DNA of 64,000 nucleotides from Lithodes maja (taxonomy: Eukaryota; Arthropoda; Malacostraca; Decapoda; Lithodidae). This document shows positions 21,811 through 31,702 of this stretch, piece by piece. Position 1 is the stretch's first letter. Each line of letters begins with the position of its first letter. The position numbers were made by a program, and so were the translations under genes. The notes under the pieces are model-generated. The model searched no databases. It saw only the letters and a program-made list of their open reading frames with translations, and was not told where the DNA came from. The stretch lies in contig JBAKBP010001574.1 of NCBI GenBank assembly GCA_037953745.1, positions 143,790-207,789 of the forward strand. The letters run 5' to 3'.

Positions 21811-22140
21811 TCGACACGGGAGGCGCCCACGGGTAGGGAGCAGGGTCATCGTCAGACAAGTCCTCTTTTCCACACGGGGTGTGGGTGAGGGGCATGTAGT
21901 CATCCCCAGAACCAGAGGCAGCACTGAAGTGTTTTTCATTACTCTCCTCATACTCCGGCGGGGAACGATGGATGTGTGGGTGGGCGAAGTTGGGAAGGAG
22001 TGGCAGGTGAGGCGATGTCTTCCCGAGGGCGTCATGGGTGGCAGCGAAACAGACACGGCGGAAGCACTATCTTGCGTAGTATCCACGACATCAACATTTG
22101 TTTTATTTAAAGGAGGGTCCCGCCCCAATTCCCAGTCTTA
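21811..22140 (-). other. Possible coding remnant between the Harbinger genes
   Basis: GC-richer than its surroundings and open on the minus strand in two frames. One reads KTNVDVVDTTQDSASAV, the other EYEESNEKHFSAASGSGDDY followed by acidic and proline-rich residues. The composition resembles the disordered linkers of Myb-like proteins, so a lost or alternative exon of the neighbouring gene is conceivable. No splice sites were confirmed. The plus strand is open too, so this is weak. Confidence 0.25.
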
Positions 22141-22424
22141 AGTAAGCCATTTTAGATTTACAGAAGATTGACCGTTTCTTGCTTTACTGAATGTACTGAA
22201 AAAATAGTTTTGAAGGTAGACCATGGGAGGAAAGTTTTTGGTAAGCTGAAATCAGGCACTAGGAATAGGGAAGTGAGCCAGGAATTCACTGTATGATAGT
22301 GTAGTGATCCTGTCCTTGACAAATAGGAGGGGAGCATGTACATTGGAAAGGGATAAACCGAGAGTGAGAGGGGTTGATATGATGTGTTTGAGAAGTGCAT
22401 GTTGGGTCACATAATGATGAAATA

Positions 22425-22800
22425 TATCAAGTGAATAGCTAAGGAAAAGGTTAGGTATCAAGAGCATCATTGATGTGATGCGTAGTAGTATACTTAGAAG
22501 GTTTGGACATGTGGAGAGCTTGGATGAACAAAGGTGGGTGAAAACATGCCAGGCCATGAATGTGGAGGGAGCTGCACCAAGGGCCGGAACGGAAGGTTTG
22601 GACATGTGGGGAGCTTGGATGAACAAAGTTGGGTGAACAAATTACAGTCCATGAATGTTGAAGGAGCTGCACCAAGGGGCGGAACAACCAAGAGCGATGT
22701 GGTGTATGTACTGATAAGTATGAGAAGGAACGGGTTCGGTCATGTGAACGAGGTGGAATGGCAGAGAGGTAGACTAAATAAAAATTAGGTGGAAGAATTG
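22425..22800 (+). mobile_element. LINE-B 3' fragment with internal tandem duplication
   Basis: The C-terminal LINE-B domain is recognised by RRFGHVESLDEQRWVK at about 22497-22545 and NVEGAAPR at about 22560. A second copy of the same stretch follows (FGHVGSLDEQSWV, 22592-22640; NVEGAAPRGG, 22650-22680). So about 95 bp are duplicated within a very short 5'-truncated copy. It lies between the two Harbinger genes. Confidence 0.75.
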
Positions 22801-22889
22801 AGTTGAGAGCAATAAGAAATACAATTTGGCAAAGCAAGCCAACATTCCCTCCTTTTTTTTTTTTTTTTTTCCCCACGGCAAGGCCATAT

Positions 22890-25776
22890 TTATTTTCTAA
22901 TTTTGTCAGCCTTCTCAATATAATATTTGGCCTTCATAGCCATGGCATATTGAGTGGCCTCCCAGGCTTTTGCTTCATTTTGAAGGACTTTCATCTCCAA
23001 TTCCTGCTTTTTCTTTGTAAGCGAACCGGACAATTTTTCGGCATTCTCAGCCACTGCTCCGTCACGCTGGTCGTTGGATGTTGGCTGCTCCACTCCTTCC
23101 AACTTGCCTTCCCAGACAACTGTGGCCTCCTTGGGAACGGGTTCGTTGCAGTTGCGTTCTCTAGAAAGAGGAAAATAACCATAAAACACTACACAAACTG
23201 AATATCAAAAGTGTACAGTACTGGGGTACCTAGATCATAGGCTGCAAAATTTTAATTCTTGAATACTGTGAAGACTTAAACGCCACATATTTATCATAAA
23301 GAATCCATATTTTGAATTCTTCATTACTCTTCACAAAGGTTGTAAGAGATGTGAAAGTAGTCTGCAACTGATGTTCACTTCAGTACAAGTTATGTGATTT
23401 GTTTTATATTGAAAAAAAAAAAAAAAATGTTTACATGAATATCAATATCGGTAATTATAGGGAATAGGCTTGCACCCTCATTTTTCATGTTTTTTCCTCC
23501 AGATTTTGAGAAATTAGTGTTTTGATGGTCTTAGTTATCATTCAAATGTGGCGATGGGATTCCACAGACCTACATTGTCCCTAATAGGCTGCGAGCCTAT
23601 TCCCTATAATTATCTCAATATCAAATCCTGAAAGATTATTAAGTTATATTGAAAGTCCTTTATTATAGATAACAGTATCTAATGCAAAGGGTAACACACA
23701 AATGCGGAATATATGGGCACTCACTGACTTCCATATGTTTTTACAGTGTTTTTCTATATACTGTACTCATTTTCATAAGCAACTGAACACAGCCTATAAA
23801 AAAAACACTATCAGCCCTTGTAATTCATGGATTACCGTGAACAAACACTTACTGAATTATGCTATATCTGAGGGGGTCATCAAGGTGTGCCGGCAACGGA
23901 ACCCCCGCTAGGATGTGATTCCCTTTCCCAATCCCCTCGATGACCTTTGCACTCACTGGGTCAAGAAGGGGAGCTGTTGGACCGCCACCACCTGCAACAA
24001 AAAAAGAAAAATATGTACAGTACATTATATATACCAGTATACAGTATATGGTATATAAACACACAGATGTATTTGTAAACTGTATATAATTGATTATGAT
24101 ACATATAGTATATAGCTTTAGCATAATTCAACCCTAACCTTGATTTGACCTAGGCCTTTAGACATTTTAGTATAAACATGATTAGGCTATATAATACTGT
24201 ACAGGGATTTTGCAAATTTTGACCAAAGACAATGAACAACTCAAGATAATTGGGAATTATTCAATAAGTGCACCATTACGACTAAACAAATTACATTTGT
24301 TTGCAATAGGAAGGTACAAGGAGGAAAATGATGTGAAATGGGTGAGGATATGCAGAAATTTGTTAGAAGGGCATTCTGACCCTCTTACCCTAGTGAAGCA
24401 CCCTACTCAGGCCTACTGGCAGCATAGAGGCTGATATCAATGTCACAGGGGGGTGGCCCCTCCCAACTCATCATGTAGGCCTATCCCATAGTAAAACAAA
24501 ATAATTTTGTTACACTCTGCAGTGAATAATGAACTTATATTATGCTTATACAAGGCTTGATTTTAGAATAGGCCTAGTCACGGACCTCACTGTTAGGCAG
24601 GCTAGGCTCAGGTATGTAAGTTGAAAAATTGTTTTATAGGCATAGCCTATAACCTCTATTCTTCTAATACTATATAGGCCTAGGCTAGGGCCTCACCATA
24701 ACTAGGTCTAATGATTAGGCCTGCCGCCTACACCTATAACCTCTATGAACAATAATTGAATTATTATATAGTCTAAGTGCAACATTACGAGCAAGCCTAA
24801 AAAATTTATAATTGTTTTTAACAGCAAGATACAGCAAAGAAATTTATATGAAATAGGCCTAAGTGAGAATATACAGAAATTCCATTCTACCCCCTCTTAC
24901 CCTTTATAGGCTAGGCTCCATCTGGCATCATAGATGCTGATTTCAATAAGTCACAGGGCTGAGGGCTAAAAGGCCCCCTCAATCCATCATGTAGGCTATC
25001 CCCGGGCAAAACAAAAGTTTGTTTTTGCTCTGAAAATCCTGTAAATCCGAGCTAAGCCTTGAAAAAACTTGGTTCGGGTTCTCTAATTTTGAACTTTGCT
25101 TAGGCTAACTTAAAACAAGTGAAAACTCAAGCATTCTTATTTATTGTGTTTTTATTAGCCTAGGCATAGGCTGTAAGTCTAGGCATATTATCGTTGTATT
25201 ACATCTTAAATTATCCCACATTTTCCCTGATATTCATAGCCTGCCCCAGTATTGGGGGCCATGTCACATCTCTAGGCTATAATGAATAATTTCCTAAAGA
25301 AATAGATAGGCCTAGGCTAGGCCAGGCTTCATCAAAACACACATCATGATGAAAATATAGGCCTAGGCTAGCAGAAAACGGAAAAGAGTATTTTTTACTA
25401 TTGTTAAATAATGGTGCACTTATAAATACTTACCCTAGCCTAATAATTCCTTACCTGTAGCACACAGATCTGAGTTTAGTGCTGAATTTTTTTTTACAGC
25501 TTTACTTTTTGTAGAAAACCATCTAGCTTGACACTGTTGTACAGTGACTTTTCTTCTGGGAAAGGAGGCATTTACTCTCCTCGCTACCTCTTCCCAGCAT
25601 TCCCTTTTGTCCTTTGAGGTTAACACAGGACTTAATTTCCCCTTTAAAATGTTTGTCCTTTGGTTGACTAAGCCAACCAAAAGTGAACATTCATCGTCTG
25701 TCCAATTGCTGGTTCGCTCCCTCTTTATCTTAGTAGACACAGATCCACTTGAAGAAGTTGAAGGTGAAGAATCCAT
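22890..25776 (-). CDS. Harbinger Myb/SANT-like DNA-binding protein, three exons, intact
   Basis: Exons on the minus strand: 25776-25455, 23991-23853 and 23160-22890. Splice sites are canonical (donors CAG/GTAAGG and CA/GTAAGT; acceptors TTGCAG and TTTCTAG) and all junctions are in phase, giving 243 residues with no stop. Residues 20-95 form a Myb/SANT-like domain with tryptophans at 25, 61 and 86 (SNWTDDEC, RECWEEVARRV, CQARWFSTK). The middle is glycine- and proline-containing (GGGGPTAPLLDP). The C-terminal 90 residues are rich in K, E and A and probably coiled coil (KKKQELEMKV, MAMKAKYYIEKADKIRK). In known Harbingers this protein brings transposase to the nucleus and to the ends. It converges on the transposase gene. 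The start codon follows no other in-frame ATG with domain support; an upstream ATG at 25851 is possible. Confidence 0.85.
23438..23626. mobile_element. Short hairpin MITE in Myb-like gene intron 2
   Basis: Inverted termini of about 35 bp: left GGTAATTATAGGGAATAGGC, right reverse complement GATAATTATAGGGAATAGGC. They enclose about 110 bp, lie wholly within an intron and have no coding capacity. Confidence 0.75.
23992..25454 (-). other. Intron 1 of the Myb-like gene
   Basis: 1.46 kb with no coding signal. It contains several short blocks related to the transposase intron: ATTTTCCCTGATATTCATAGCC near 25215 against ATTTTCCATGATCTTTATAGCC near 18340, and GGGCCCCTC-type blocks near 24450 and 24975. 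The words TAGGCCTA and CCTAGGCTAG are strikingly frequent. Confidence 0.5.
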
Positions 25777-26099
25777 TGCGAGCAGTAATCGGTAGATCGA
25801 GTTGTTGTTTGATGCACACGCGTGGAAGGTATGTTTACACATTTGAAACAACCGCCGAGCGGCCGAACTGCAGTGCGAAATATTTTTGATATGGAAAATA
25901 TATTACCCTTTCAATTTGGCATTATACAATCGATTTTGTACAAATTTCTTTTTGCATAATTACCATTTTGATTTATAGTAATTATTATATGGCATTAGAA
26001 GCCTTTATTTACATATTTAACGTTATTCGTCAATTGTAATTTTGCTACATGTAGCTCTGTGCGGCTTTGGCAACTTTCTTAACGCCTTTACTAAAAGCT

Positions 26100-26202
26100 A
26101 TTTTATGAACAACTTTTAAGGATTTACTTTTACTTTTAAGGATTTTCTTTTAGTTAAAATTACTTTTAGGGAAATTTTAAAATTCTTTTATAAATACCGG
26201 CC
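26100..26202 (-). repeat. Harbinger right terminal and subterminal repeats
   Basis: Mirror of the left end: ACTTTTAAGGATTT words, then TTTATAAATACCGGCC at the edge, followed by the CTG duplication. Confidence 0.85.
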
Positions 26203-26572
26203 CTGGACATCTATTTCTAGCTCTTTTTATTTTATCATTTTCATTGAGGAGATTTAGCAGGATGTTATCTATTTTGTAAAGGCCATAATTTAGATTCATA
26301 GTGTTTATACAATCTCTGATCAAGGCGGACTCGGCAAATAGTCTTTCATAATAGCAGCTTGACCAGAAGATCATCTTAGCCTCATCCCAATTTGCATGAT
26401 GGTTTTGTCTTTGTTTATGTTTAAAAATGCCATTAGATTCTTGAGCTGACCTTACTGATTGTTTGTGTTGTTTAACTCTCACCTCTAATCTTTTTCCAGT
26501 TTGTCCTATGTATATGTCATTACATCCTTTACACGGAATGAAATATACATCACCTGCATCATAACGAATACA
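26203..26572 (-). pseudogene. Penelope-like element, left copy: GIY-YIG endonuclease part
   Basis: The minus-strand frame shows DVYFIPCKGCNDIYIGQTGK, then RLEVRVKQHK and FAESALIRD. These are the GIY, YIG, arginine and glutamate motifs of the GIY-YIG nuclease fold, with the CxxC of Penelope-type enzymes between GIY and YIG. It continues at 16465 across the Harbinger insertion. Unlike the right copy, this one has no stop at the DEAK position. Upstream RT sequence is absent; the copy begins at about 26572, next to the start of the oppositely oriented copy. Confidence 0.85.
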
Positions 26573-26603
26573 AACAAATCTATAATCTAGCCAAGACACT
26601 CTG

Positions 26604-28031
26604 CTATCCTGAAAGTCTTATTGATCAAAGTTTAGCCAAAGCCGAAAAAACCTTCTATAATGTAAATAATAAAGCTCCCTTTTCAAGGAAAAATATCTTA
26701 GTTTTGCCATATCATGATGAATTAACACCTCTCACAACATCTCTCAAGAATTTGAATATAAATGTAGTATTCAATTATGAAAACTCCGTCAAGTCGACTT
26801 TGATCAAAAACAGCCCTAAAAATGATGCAGGTGGTGTATATTTCATTCCGTGTAAAGGATGTAATGACATATACATAGGACAAACTGGAAAAAGATTAGA
26901 GGTGAGAGTTAAACAACACAAACAATCAGTAAGGTCAGCTCAAGAATCTAATGGCATTTTTAAACATAAACAAAGACAAAACCATCATGCAAATTGGGAT
27001 GAGGCTTAGATGATCTACTGGTCAAGCTGCTATTATGAAAGACTATTTGCCGAGTCCGCCTTGATCAGAGATTGTATAAACACTATGAATCTAAATTATG
27101 GCCTTTACAAAATAGATAACATCCTGCTAAATCTCCTCAATGAAAATGATAAAATAAAAAGAGCTAGAAATAGATGTCCAGACCGTCAGATTATAGATTG
27201 AAACAGCTTGTAGTTTGAGACCTGACCATTTATGTGAGGTCTATCCTCTTAGTATTAGATTGTACCTTATTAATACTATACACATGAGGTATGATCACTA
27301 TGTATTTTCTTTGTGTTTGGTTTTGTTTTATAATAATTATTGTATATTATATGTATGTTAATGTATGTATACAGTGCATGTGTGTGTGTGTAAGTAGGTG
27401 TGTGTATGTATATGTGTGTTTATGTATAATTTATATACTGTGTAGCTGTGAGGGGGATTAGCCAGGTGTGGGCTCTTCGTCCTTATAAGTAGGGTTGGAT
27501 ATGGGTAGGATCTGCCTTGTGTGACCTTTCGGCTTTCTGCAGACTCCCATATTTGTTGTTTCTTTTTCTATTTTTCTTATATATGTAATTTTTATGTGTA
27601 TGTATGTAATGTATGTGTGTATACAGTATGCATGTATATGTGTATGTATATGTAATTATATGTATTTCTACAGGTATAGGTTGTCTTCATATTTACATAA
27701 GTTACGATAACAGTTTGAAAGGGATCTGCAAGTTCATTGAGGTGTATCAAATTGTATATATGATTAGATTGTATTGTTAGGCACATTTTAATGTATATAT
27801 GTACATATATGTTGTATATAAATTAAGCATGTTCCTAAAAATATGGCAACAGGCAGTAGGCTGGCAACACTTTTTGTATTTATATGCTAGTTAGCAACTC
27901 ACAGATGATTTAGGACGTGTATTTAAGCCTCACTCTCCCCCTGTTTTCTTGTATTACCCTGAAGATGTCTTGAGAGAATAGACGAAAGCTTGGTGTTCCA
28001 TTGTTTCAATTTTCCTAGCGAGTTTTACTAC
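26604..28031 (+). mobile_element. Penelope-like element, right copy (5'-truncated)
   Basis: 26604-26830 encodes the RT-to-endonuclease linker (YPESLIDQSLAKAEKTF, ILVLPYHDELTPL). 26831-27201 encodes the GIY-YIG endonuclease (GVYFIPCKGCNDIYIGQTG, RLEVRVKQHK, FAESALIRD). A TAG at 27007-27009 breaks the frame just after HHANWDEA. From 27202 to 28031 is the 3' region, shared almost base for base with 15617-16462 in the opposite orientation. The RT core is not present. Head-to-head partial copies are a known arrangement for Penelope-like elements. Confidence 0.88.
27959..27987 (+). ncRNA. Hammerhead-like core motif in the Penelope 3' region (tentative)
   Basis: CTGAAGA (27959-27965) fits CUGANGA. 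GTCT pairs with AGAC to give a small stem II, and GAAA follows at 27984-27987, in the order of a hammerhead ribozyme catalytic core. Hammerheads in Penelope-like terminal regions are published. Stem III may be AAGC at 27925-27928 with GCTT at 27988, but a one-base bulge is needed, and stem I was not found convincingly. The same core is at 15660-15688 on minus. Confidence 0.35.
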
Positions 28032-28067
28032 ATAATTTGATCACACGTATTTGTGATTTTACCTCCA

Positions 28068-28098
28068 TATATATATATATATATACAGTATAATTGTA

Positions 28099-28130
<32 letters not shown>
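28068..28130. repeat. (TA)n microsatellites
   Basis: Two TA tracts separated by ACAGTATAATTGTATGC. Confidence 0.95.
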
Positions 28131-28132
<2 letters not shown>

Positions 28133-28285
28133 ATAGTAGGCATAGGAATAGAGTCAACACTGTACACGATGCCATGCTTTATTTACTTATTAGAGCCGAA
28201 AATTTGTTGAAAAAGAAAATCTAGAAAGTAAATAAAGCATGGCATTATGTGCAGTGTTGACTCTATTCATATATGCCTCCTATGG
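28131..28285. mobile_element. 155-bp hairpin MITE
   Basis: Arms of about 60-65 bp, CCATAGTAGGCATAGGAATA and its reverse complement ending CTCCTATGG, pair almost fully around a short A-rich loop near 28190-28225. Both edges touch (TA)-rich sequence. Confidence 0.85.
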
Positions 28286-28323
28286 AAAATACGGTGCCCC
28301 AGGCCGCCCACGGATGTACAAGT

Positions 28324-28400
28324 AATATATATATATATATACTGTATTATATATATATACCCGGTATATACAGTATATATATATATATATATATATATCG
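28324..28400. repeat. (TA)n microsatellites
   Basis: Interrupted TA tracts with ACTGTATTA and CCCGGTATATACAG interruptions. Confidence 0.9.
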
Positions 28401-28893
28401 TCGTATTGTAAATACCAAATATTTATGTTAAATGAAACTTGCACACCGAAGTTTTCGTATCTGTTGAAATCTAATTCTCCCAGCTCAGTTAATGGCTTTT
28501 GGATAAGTATTACAGCCTTGGGAACTTGTTGTGCCTGCTCAGTATCTTAATTAAACCAATTATGTGACTTTGGTTGTGAGCATAGCTGTAACCAGTGTGC
28601 TTAACTCTCTCATGTTAAATTTGTGCCAGCATTAACGCAATTTTGACTGCTAAGTAAACAATGAATGTATAATCATTTAAACACTCGGCGGGAAGTAGAC
28701 CAGGGCGCAACTATTTGCGACTTTCATATATTTTTTGTTTTACTTTAATGCTCTCTCGAGCATACTGTATATAATACACATTTAGCCAAGCAAAGTAAGT
28801 AATCGTCTGGGGTAAACGATCATATCTTTAGCTTTTTAGAACAAAATGTCAATAAACTCACAATGAACTTAAATTGATCAGGGTCCGCATTCA
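28401..28893. other. No gene seen
   Basis: AT-rich sequence, with no domain, repeat array or palindrome that I could support. Confidence 0.4.
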
Positions 28894-29348
28894 TTAACCC
28901 TTGTCTGGCGGGGGTGGACTTATGTTGGGCTAGAAAACCATGGACTATGTGGCGGAGACCGACTTAAGGCGGTGTGCAATTTTGAGCAATATTTGGCTCT
29001 GAGAGAGAGACGCGCAGTGGGAGGAGCGTAGGTCGGCTCTGACCGCTCGGCATGGTTCCCGCGCCAGCACTGGGCCCGCCTCCACATACACCCACACTCA
29101 CTGCCTCGCTAAACAGGGAATTATGTAAGGAAATTACCGTATTTTAGGGATTTTTCACTCGTCTTGCACGATCGTTGCAAGAGAACGCGTGGTCGTAGAA
29201 GGATGGTTCTGGTGTCATTGGAAAGCTCAATTATCGCCCTTTCAGGGATACATAATTGTATTACGGTCTGTCTCTTGTTTATGCATGAAAAAGAGAACGG
29301 AAACAAGGTCGTTTAGGGTAACTGACGGACCCGCTCGTAAGGCGTTAA
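28894..29348. mobile_element. TTAA-flanked MITE, copy A
   Basis: Bounded by TTAA at 28894-28897 and 29345-29348. Its body matches copies B (36537-37024) and C (44856-45342). Shared blocks are GACTATGTGGCGG, CTGAGAGAGAG, GGAAATTACCG, TGCACGATCGTTGCAAGA, GGTGTCATTGGAAAG, CCCTTTCAGGGATACATA and CTTGTTTATGCATGAAAA. Starting CCCTT next to TTAA is suggestive of a piggyBac-type non-autonomous element. Short ORFs in it are chance frames. Confidence 0.82.
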
Positions 29349-30403
29349 TTAATACGTTTGGGAAGTATACCTACAAACCAAAGTATCTCCCATAATGGAT
29401 AGGAGCCTAGAAGTACTAAAACATGTCGAAGACATGTTTGGGATGATGGTAGATAATGAATTGGGTTACACTATCGGGTAGAATGTGACGGCTGCCTCGC
29501 AATATATAAATATAATCATTAATTAATTATATTTGCAAATGCAAAATATTACTATTTTCTTTTGGATAACGTTCCCTCTAACAAATGAATAAGATAATAA
29601 AAAACAATATTTACAAAACATATAGCTTAAATTAACTACTTCAATTTCGGCGCTATTCCCCTCTCGCTCCTCCTTATTTTACATTCCAACATGTAACCCA
29701 ACATCCTCAACAGCAATGAGCCTAACAAACAGATTCAATGGTGCATTTTGTCTTAACCCGTCCAATCCCAGCGACCGCTACTAGCCGTCAGTAGATAAGT
29801 CACTCCCCAGTCCCAGCGATGTCTAGTAGCCGTCAGTATTGTAATTTCCTTGTAACTGCCTGTATCAGGCTGTACCTAGTGCCACGACTATTTGAGCACT
29901 GCTCTCGATATGGCAACACTTCTCAGCTTATATAAGACCCTCTGAAGGCTGGGGGAAACAGTCTTCCTTCATCTCTTGAGGTGGAAGGTTGTTCTATCTT
30001 GCCATTTTGGCCACATTGCTTGTGACTGGGGGGGACTTTTATTACTGTATCCTACGGTACAGTAATGGTTAAGAGGCTTTCCCACTTGATCGATTTTCAT
30101 AGGCAACTCCATACGACTGCCCATAGTCTAATTAAGTTGTATATAAATTGTATATAATCTATTAGTTGGTGATGGATCTCATGAATCACCAATGGTGTCG
30201 TGTGACTCATGTCAAACTTTGGAAAGTTCAAAAGATCTCACCACGGTTGGTGATATTCAAGATTAAACGTAAGTGTTGGCAACATGTTGCCAATGCATCG
30301 ACGATGGCCTCGCATAAAACAAATTGTTACGCCGATACGACCCATCGTACGACGATTTGCCGACACTTAAGATTAGTTGACAAATCAAGTTGGCAACATA
30401 TAT
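29349..30403. other. No gene seen
   Basis: Contains a small imperfect duplication at 29770-29850 (CCCAGCGA ... TAGCCGTCAGTA twice). Otherwise unremarkable AT-rich sequence. Confidence 0.4.
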
Positions 30404-30509
30404 AAAGTCAGTGAAAATAGGTTAGCCTAAGCAGAACCGGATGCGGAAATAACTTGAGCCGACCAGGCCAAGTGGGATATCTCTATCCCACTGGTAACTG
30501 GTAAACTGG

Positions 30510-30610
30510 TACACTGTCTAACTGGTAAAGTGTTTGCCTCACAACCCAAGGGTCCCGAGTTCAAGCCCCCTGCCAGGGCTTGATATTTTTGGGAGGCTAT
30601 TCCCGGGTCT
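30510..30610 (+). mobile_element. tRNA-derived SINE head, copy 1
   Basis: GTCTAACTGGTAAAG (about 30516-30530) resembles a pol III A box. GAGTTCAAGCC (30557-30567) fits the B box GWTCRANNC. The spacing of about 40 bp is right for a tRNA head. Flanking sequence is not a foldable tRNA, so this is a SINE, not a tRNA gene. Confidence 0.65.
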
Positions 30611-31039
30611 AACGAAGTTTAGGTGTGTTGGTAAAATTGTTCAGATGGTTGAGAGTAAGATCGAGCTCCATAAATCCTCTTTCGGGTATGGTTTAAAAAA
30701 AACTTCCTACAGGGCAAGGAAGGGGAGAGGAGAGAACAGGGGCTGTAGTCAGACTCGCAAATTGGGCTTTGGTTGTGGAGTTGCCAGCCGCTCCAGCGAG
30801 TTGCCAACTGGGCCGTTTGTGTGTGTGCCTGTGTAGCACTGCCCAGTGAAGTTGACTCACCATTCCCTATCGTCTCTCTGACGAACTCACGGTCGTTTCA
30901 GCTCAGGCTTGTTCCTCTCTGTTCGTTCTGAGCCTTTGCTTCCCGGAAGGTGAAGTAGTGTAAAGTCAGTGAAAATAGGTTAGCCTAAACAGAACCGGAT
31001 GCGGAAATAACTTGAGCCGACCAGGCCAAGTGGGATATC

Positions 31040-31130
31040 TCTATTGGTCTAACTGGTAAAGTGTTTGCCTCACAACCCAAGGGTCCTGAGTTCAAGCCCC
31101 CGCTAGGGCTTGATATTTTCGGGAGGCTAT
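31040..31130 (+). mobile_element. tRNA-derived SINE head, copy 2
   Basis: The same A-box-like TGGTCTAACTGG (31045-31056) and B-box-like GAGTTCAAGCC (31088-31098) as copy 1, with two substitutions in between. Confidence 0.65.
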
Positions 31131-31389
31131 TCCCGCATCTAACGAAGTTTAGGTGTGTTGGTAAAATTGTTCAGATGGTTGAGAGTAAGATCGGAGCTCC
31201 ATAAATCCTCTTTCGGGTATGGTGTAAAAAAACCTATTCCTACACATTTAAGACGGTTGTCGCATGACTTGCAAGAAAGCATATCCGGGCCGGGTATGCT
31301 GAAAATGAGGGTGCACGAGGGTGTTGGGGATATGAACGATTGCTCGTGATTGTCATTGCCGCTGTTTGAGACACATATCGGCAATTTAC

Positions 31390-31660
31390 AGAAGAATGTG
31401 GTGGTGGTGGTGGTTGTGGTTGTGGTGGTGTATAGCCGGGGTGGTAGTTGTGGTAGTCAGGGCTGTTTTTTGTGTATAAGGTGGTTGTGGATGGTAGTTG
31501 GTGGGGAGAGTGTGTGGCTGTGGTAGTAGTTCGGTGGTGGTGGTGGTGGTTTTGGTGTTTGTGGTAGTTTGGTGGTTTTGGTGGCTGGGTAATGGTGGTA
31601 GTAATTGTGGTGGTTATGTTGGTTGTGATTGTATGTTCTGGTTGGTGGTGGTTGATTGTT
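31390..31660. repeat. GT-rich (TGG/TGGTTG) low-complexity tract
   Basis: Strongly G/T-biased plus strand with many GGTGG and GTGGTGG words. It could form G-quadruplexes; not coding. Confidence 0.85.
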
Positions 31661-31702
31661 GCGGGTCTTGGAGGAGATTGAAGGGAAATTATGTGTATGT
31701 TC

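Larger units (their letters stand above)
16466..26202. mobile_element. PIF/Harbinger DNA transposon, 9.7 kb, two convergent genes
   Basis: Termini are inverted: the left begins GGCCGGTATTTATAAA and the right, reverse-complemented, begins with the same 16 bases. Both then continue into arrays of CTAAAAGT/ACTTTTAG words. CTG is duplicated on both sides (16463-16465 and 26203-26205). Removing the element and one CTG restores the Penelope-like sequence seen uninterrupted at 27175-27190. It carries a DDE transposase gene on plus (16639-20176) and a Myb/SANT-like gene on minus (25776-22890), the standard two-gene content of Harbinger. A 3-bp target duplication is also characteristic. The length is large for the superfamily because both genes have long introns loaded with MITEs, tandem repeats and a LINE fragment. 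Confidence 0.93.
30404..31235 (+). repeat. Direct duplication of a SINE-containing block
   Basis: 30404-30695 recurs at 30962-31230 with high identity: CAGTGAAAATAGGTTAGCC, GAACCGGATGCGGAAATAAC, TTGAGCCGACCAGG, the tRNA-like part, then TTTAGGTGTGTTGGTAAAAT and CTCTTTCGGGTATGGT. The second copy lacks about 30 bp of the ACTGGTAAACTGG words. Confidence 0.88.

Noticed and set aside
21208..22128. ORF of about 300 codons on minus with repeated CxxG-like peptides
   Set aside because: Most of it is the 57-bp tandem repeat, which stays open because its period is a multiple of three.
26704..27201. Host GIY-YIG nuclease gene
   Set aside because: Linker motifs, 3' region and inverted sister copy mark it as a Penelope-like element with an in-frame stop.
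15617..28031. Single foldback transposon with 850-bp arms
   Set aside because: The arms contain Penelope-type GIY-YIG coding sequence and 3' region, and Harbinger has its own separate termini inside one of them.
30510..31130. tRNA genes
   Set aside because: A- and B-box-like words are present, but no cloverleaf or acceptor stem can be formed; they are SINE heads. The same holds for 42160-42220 and 48121-48157.
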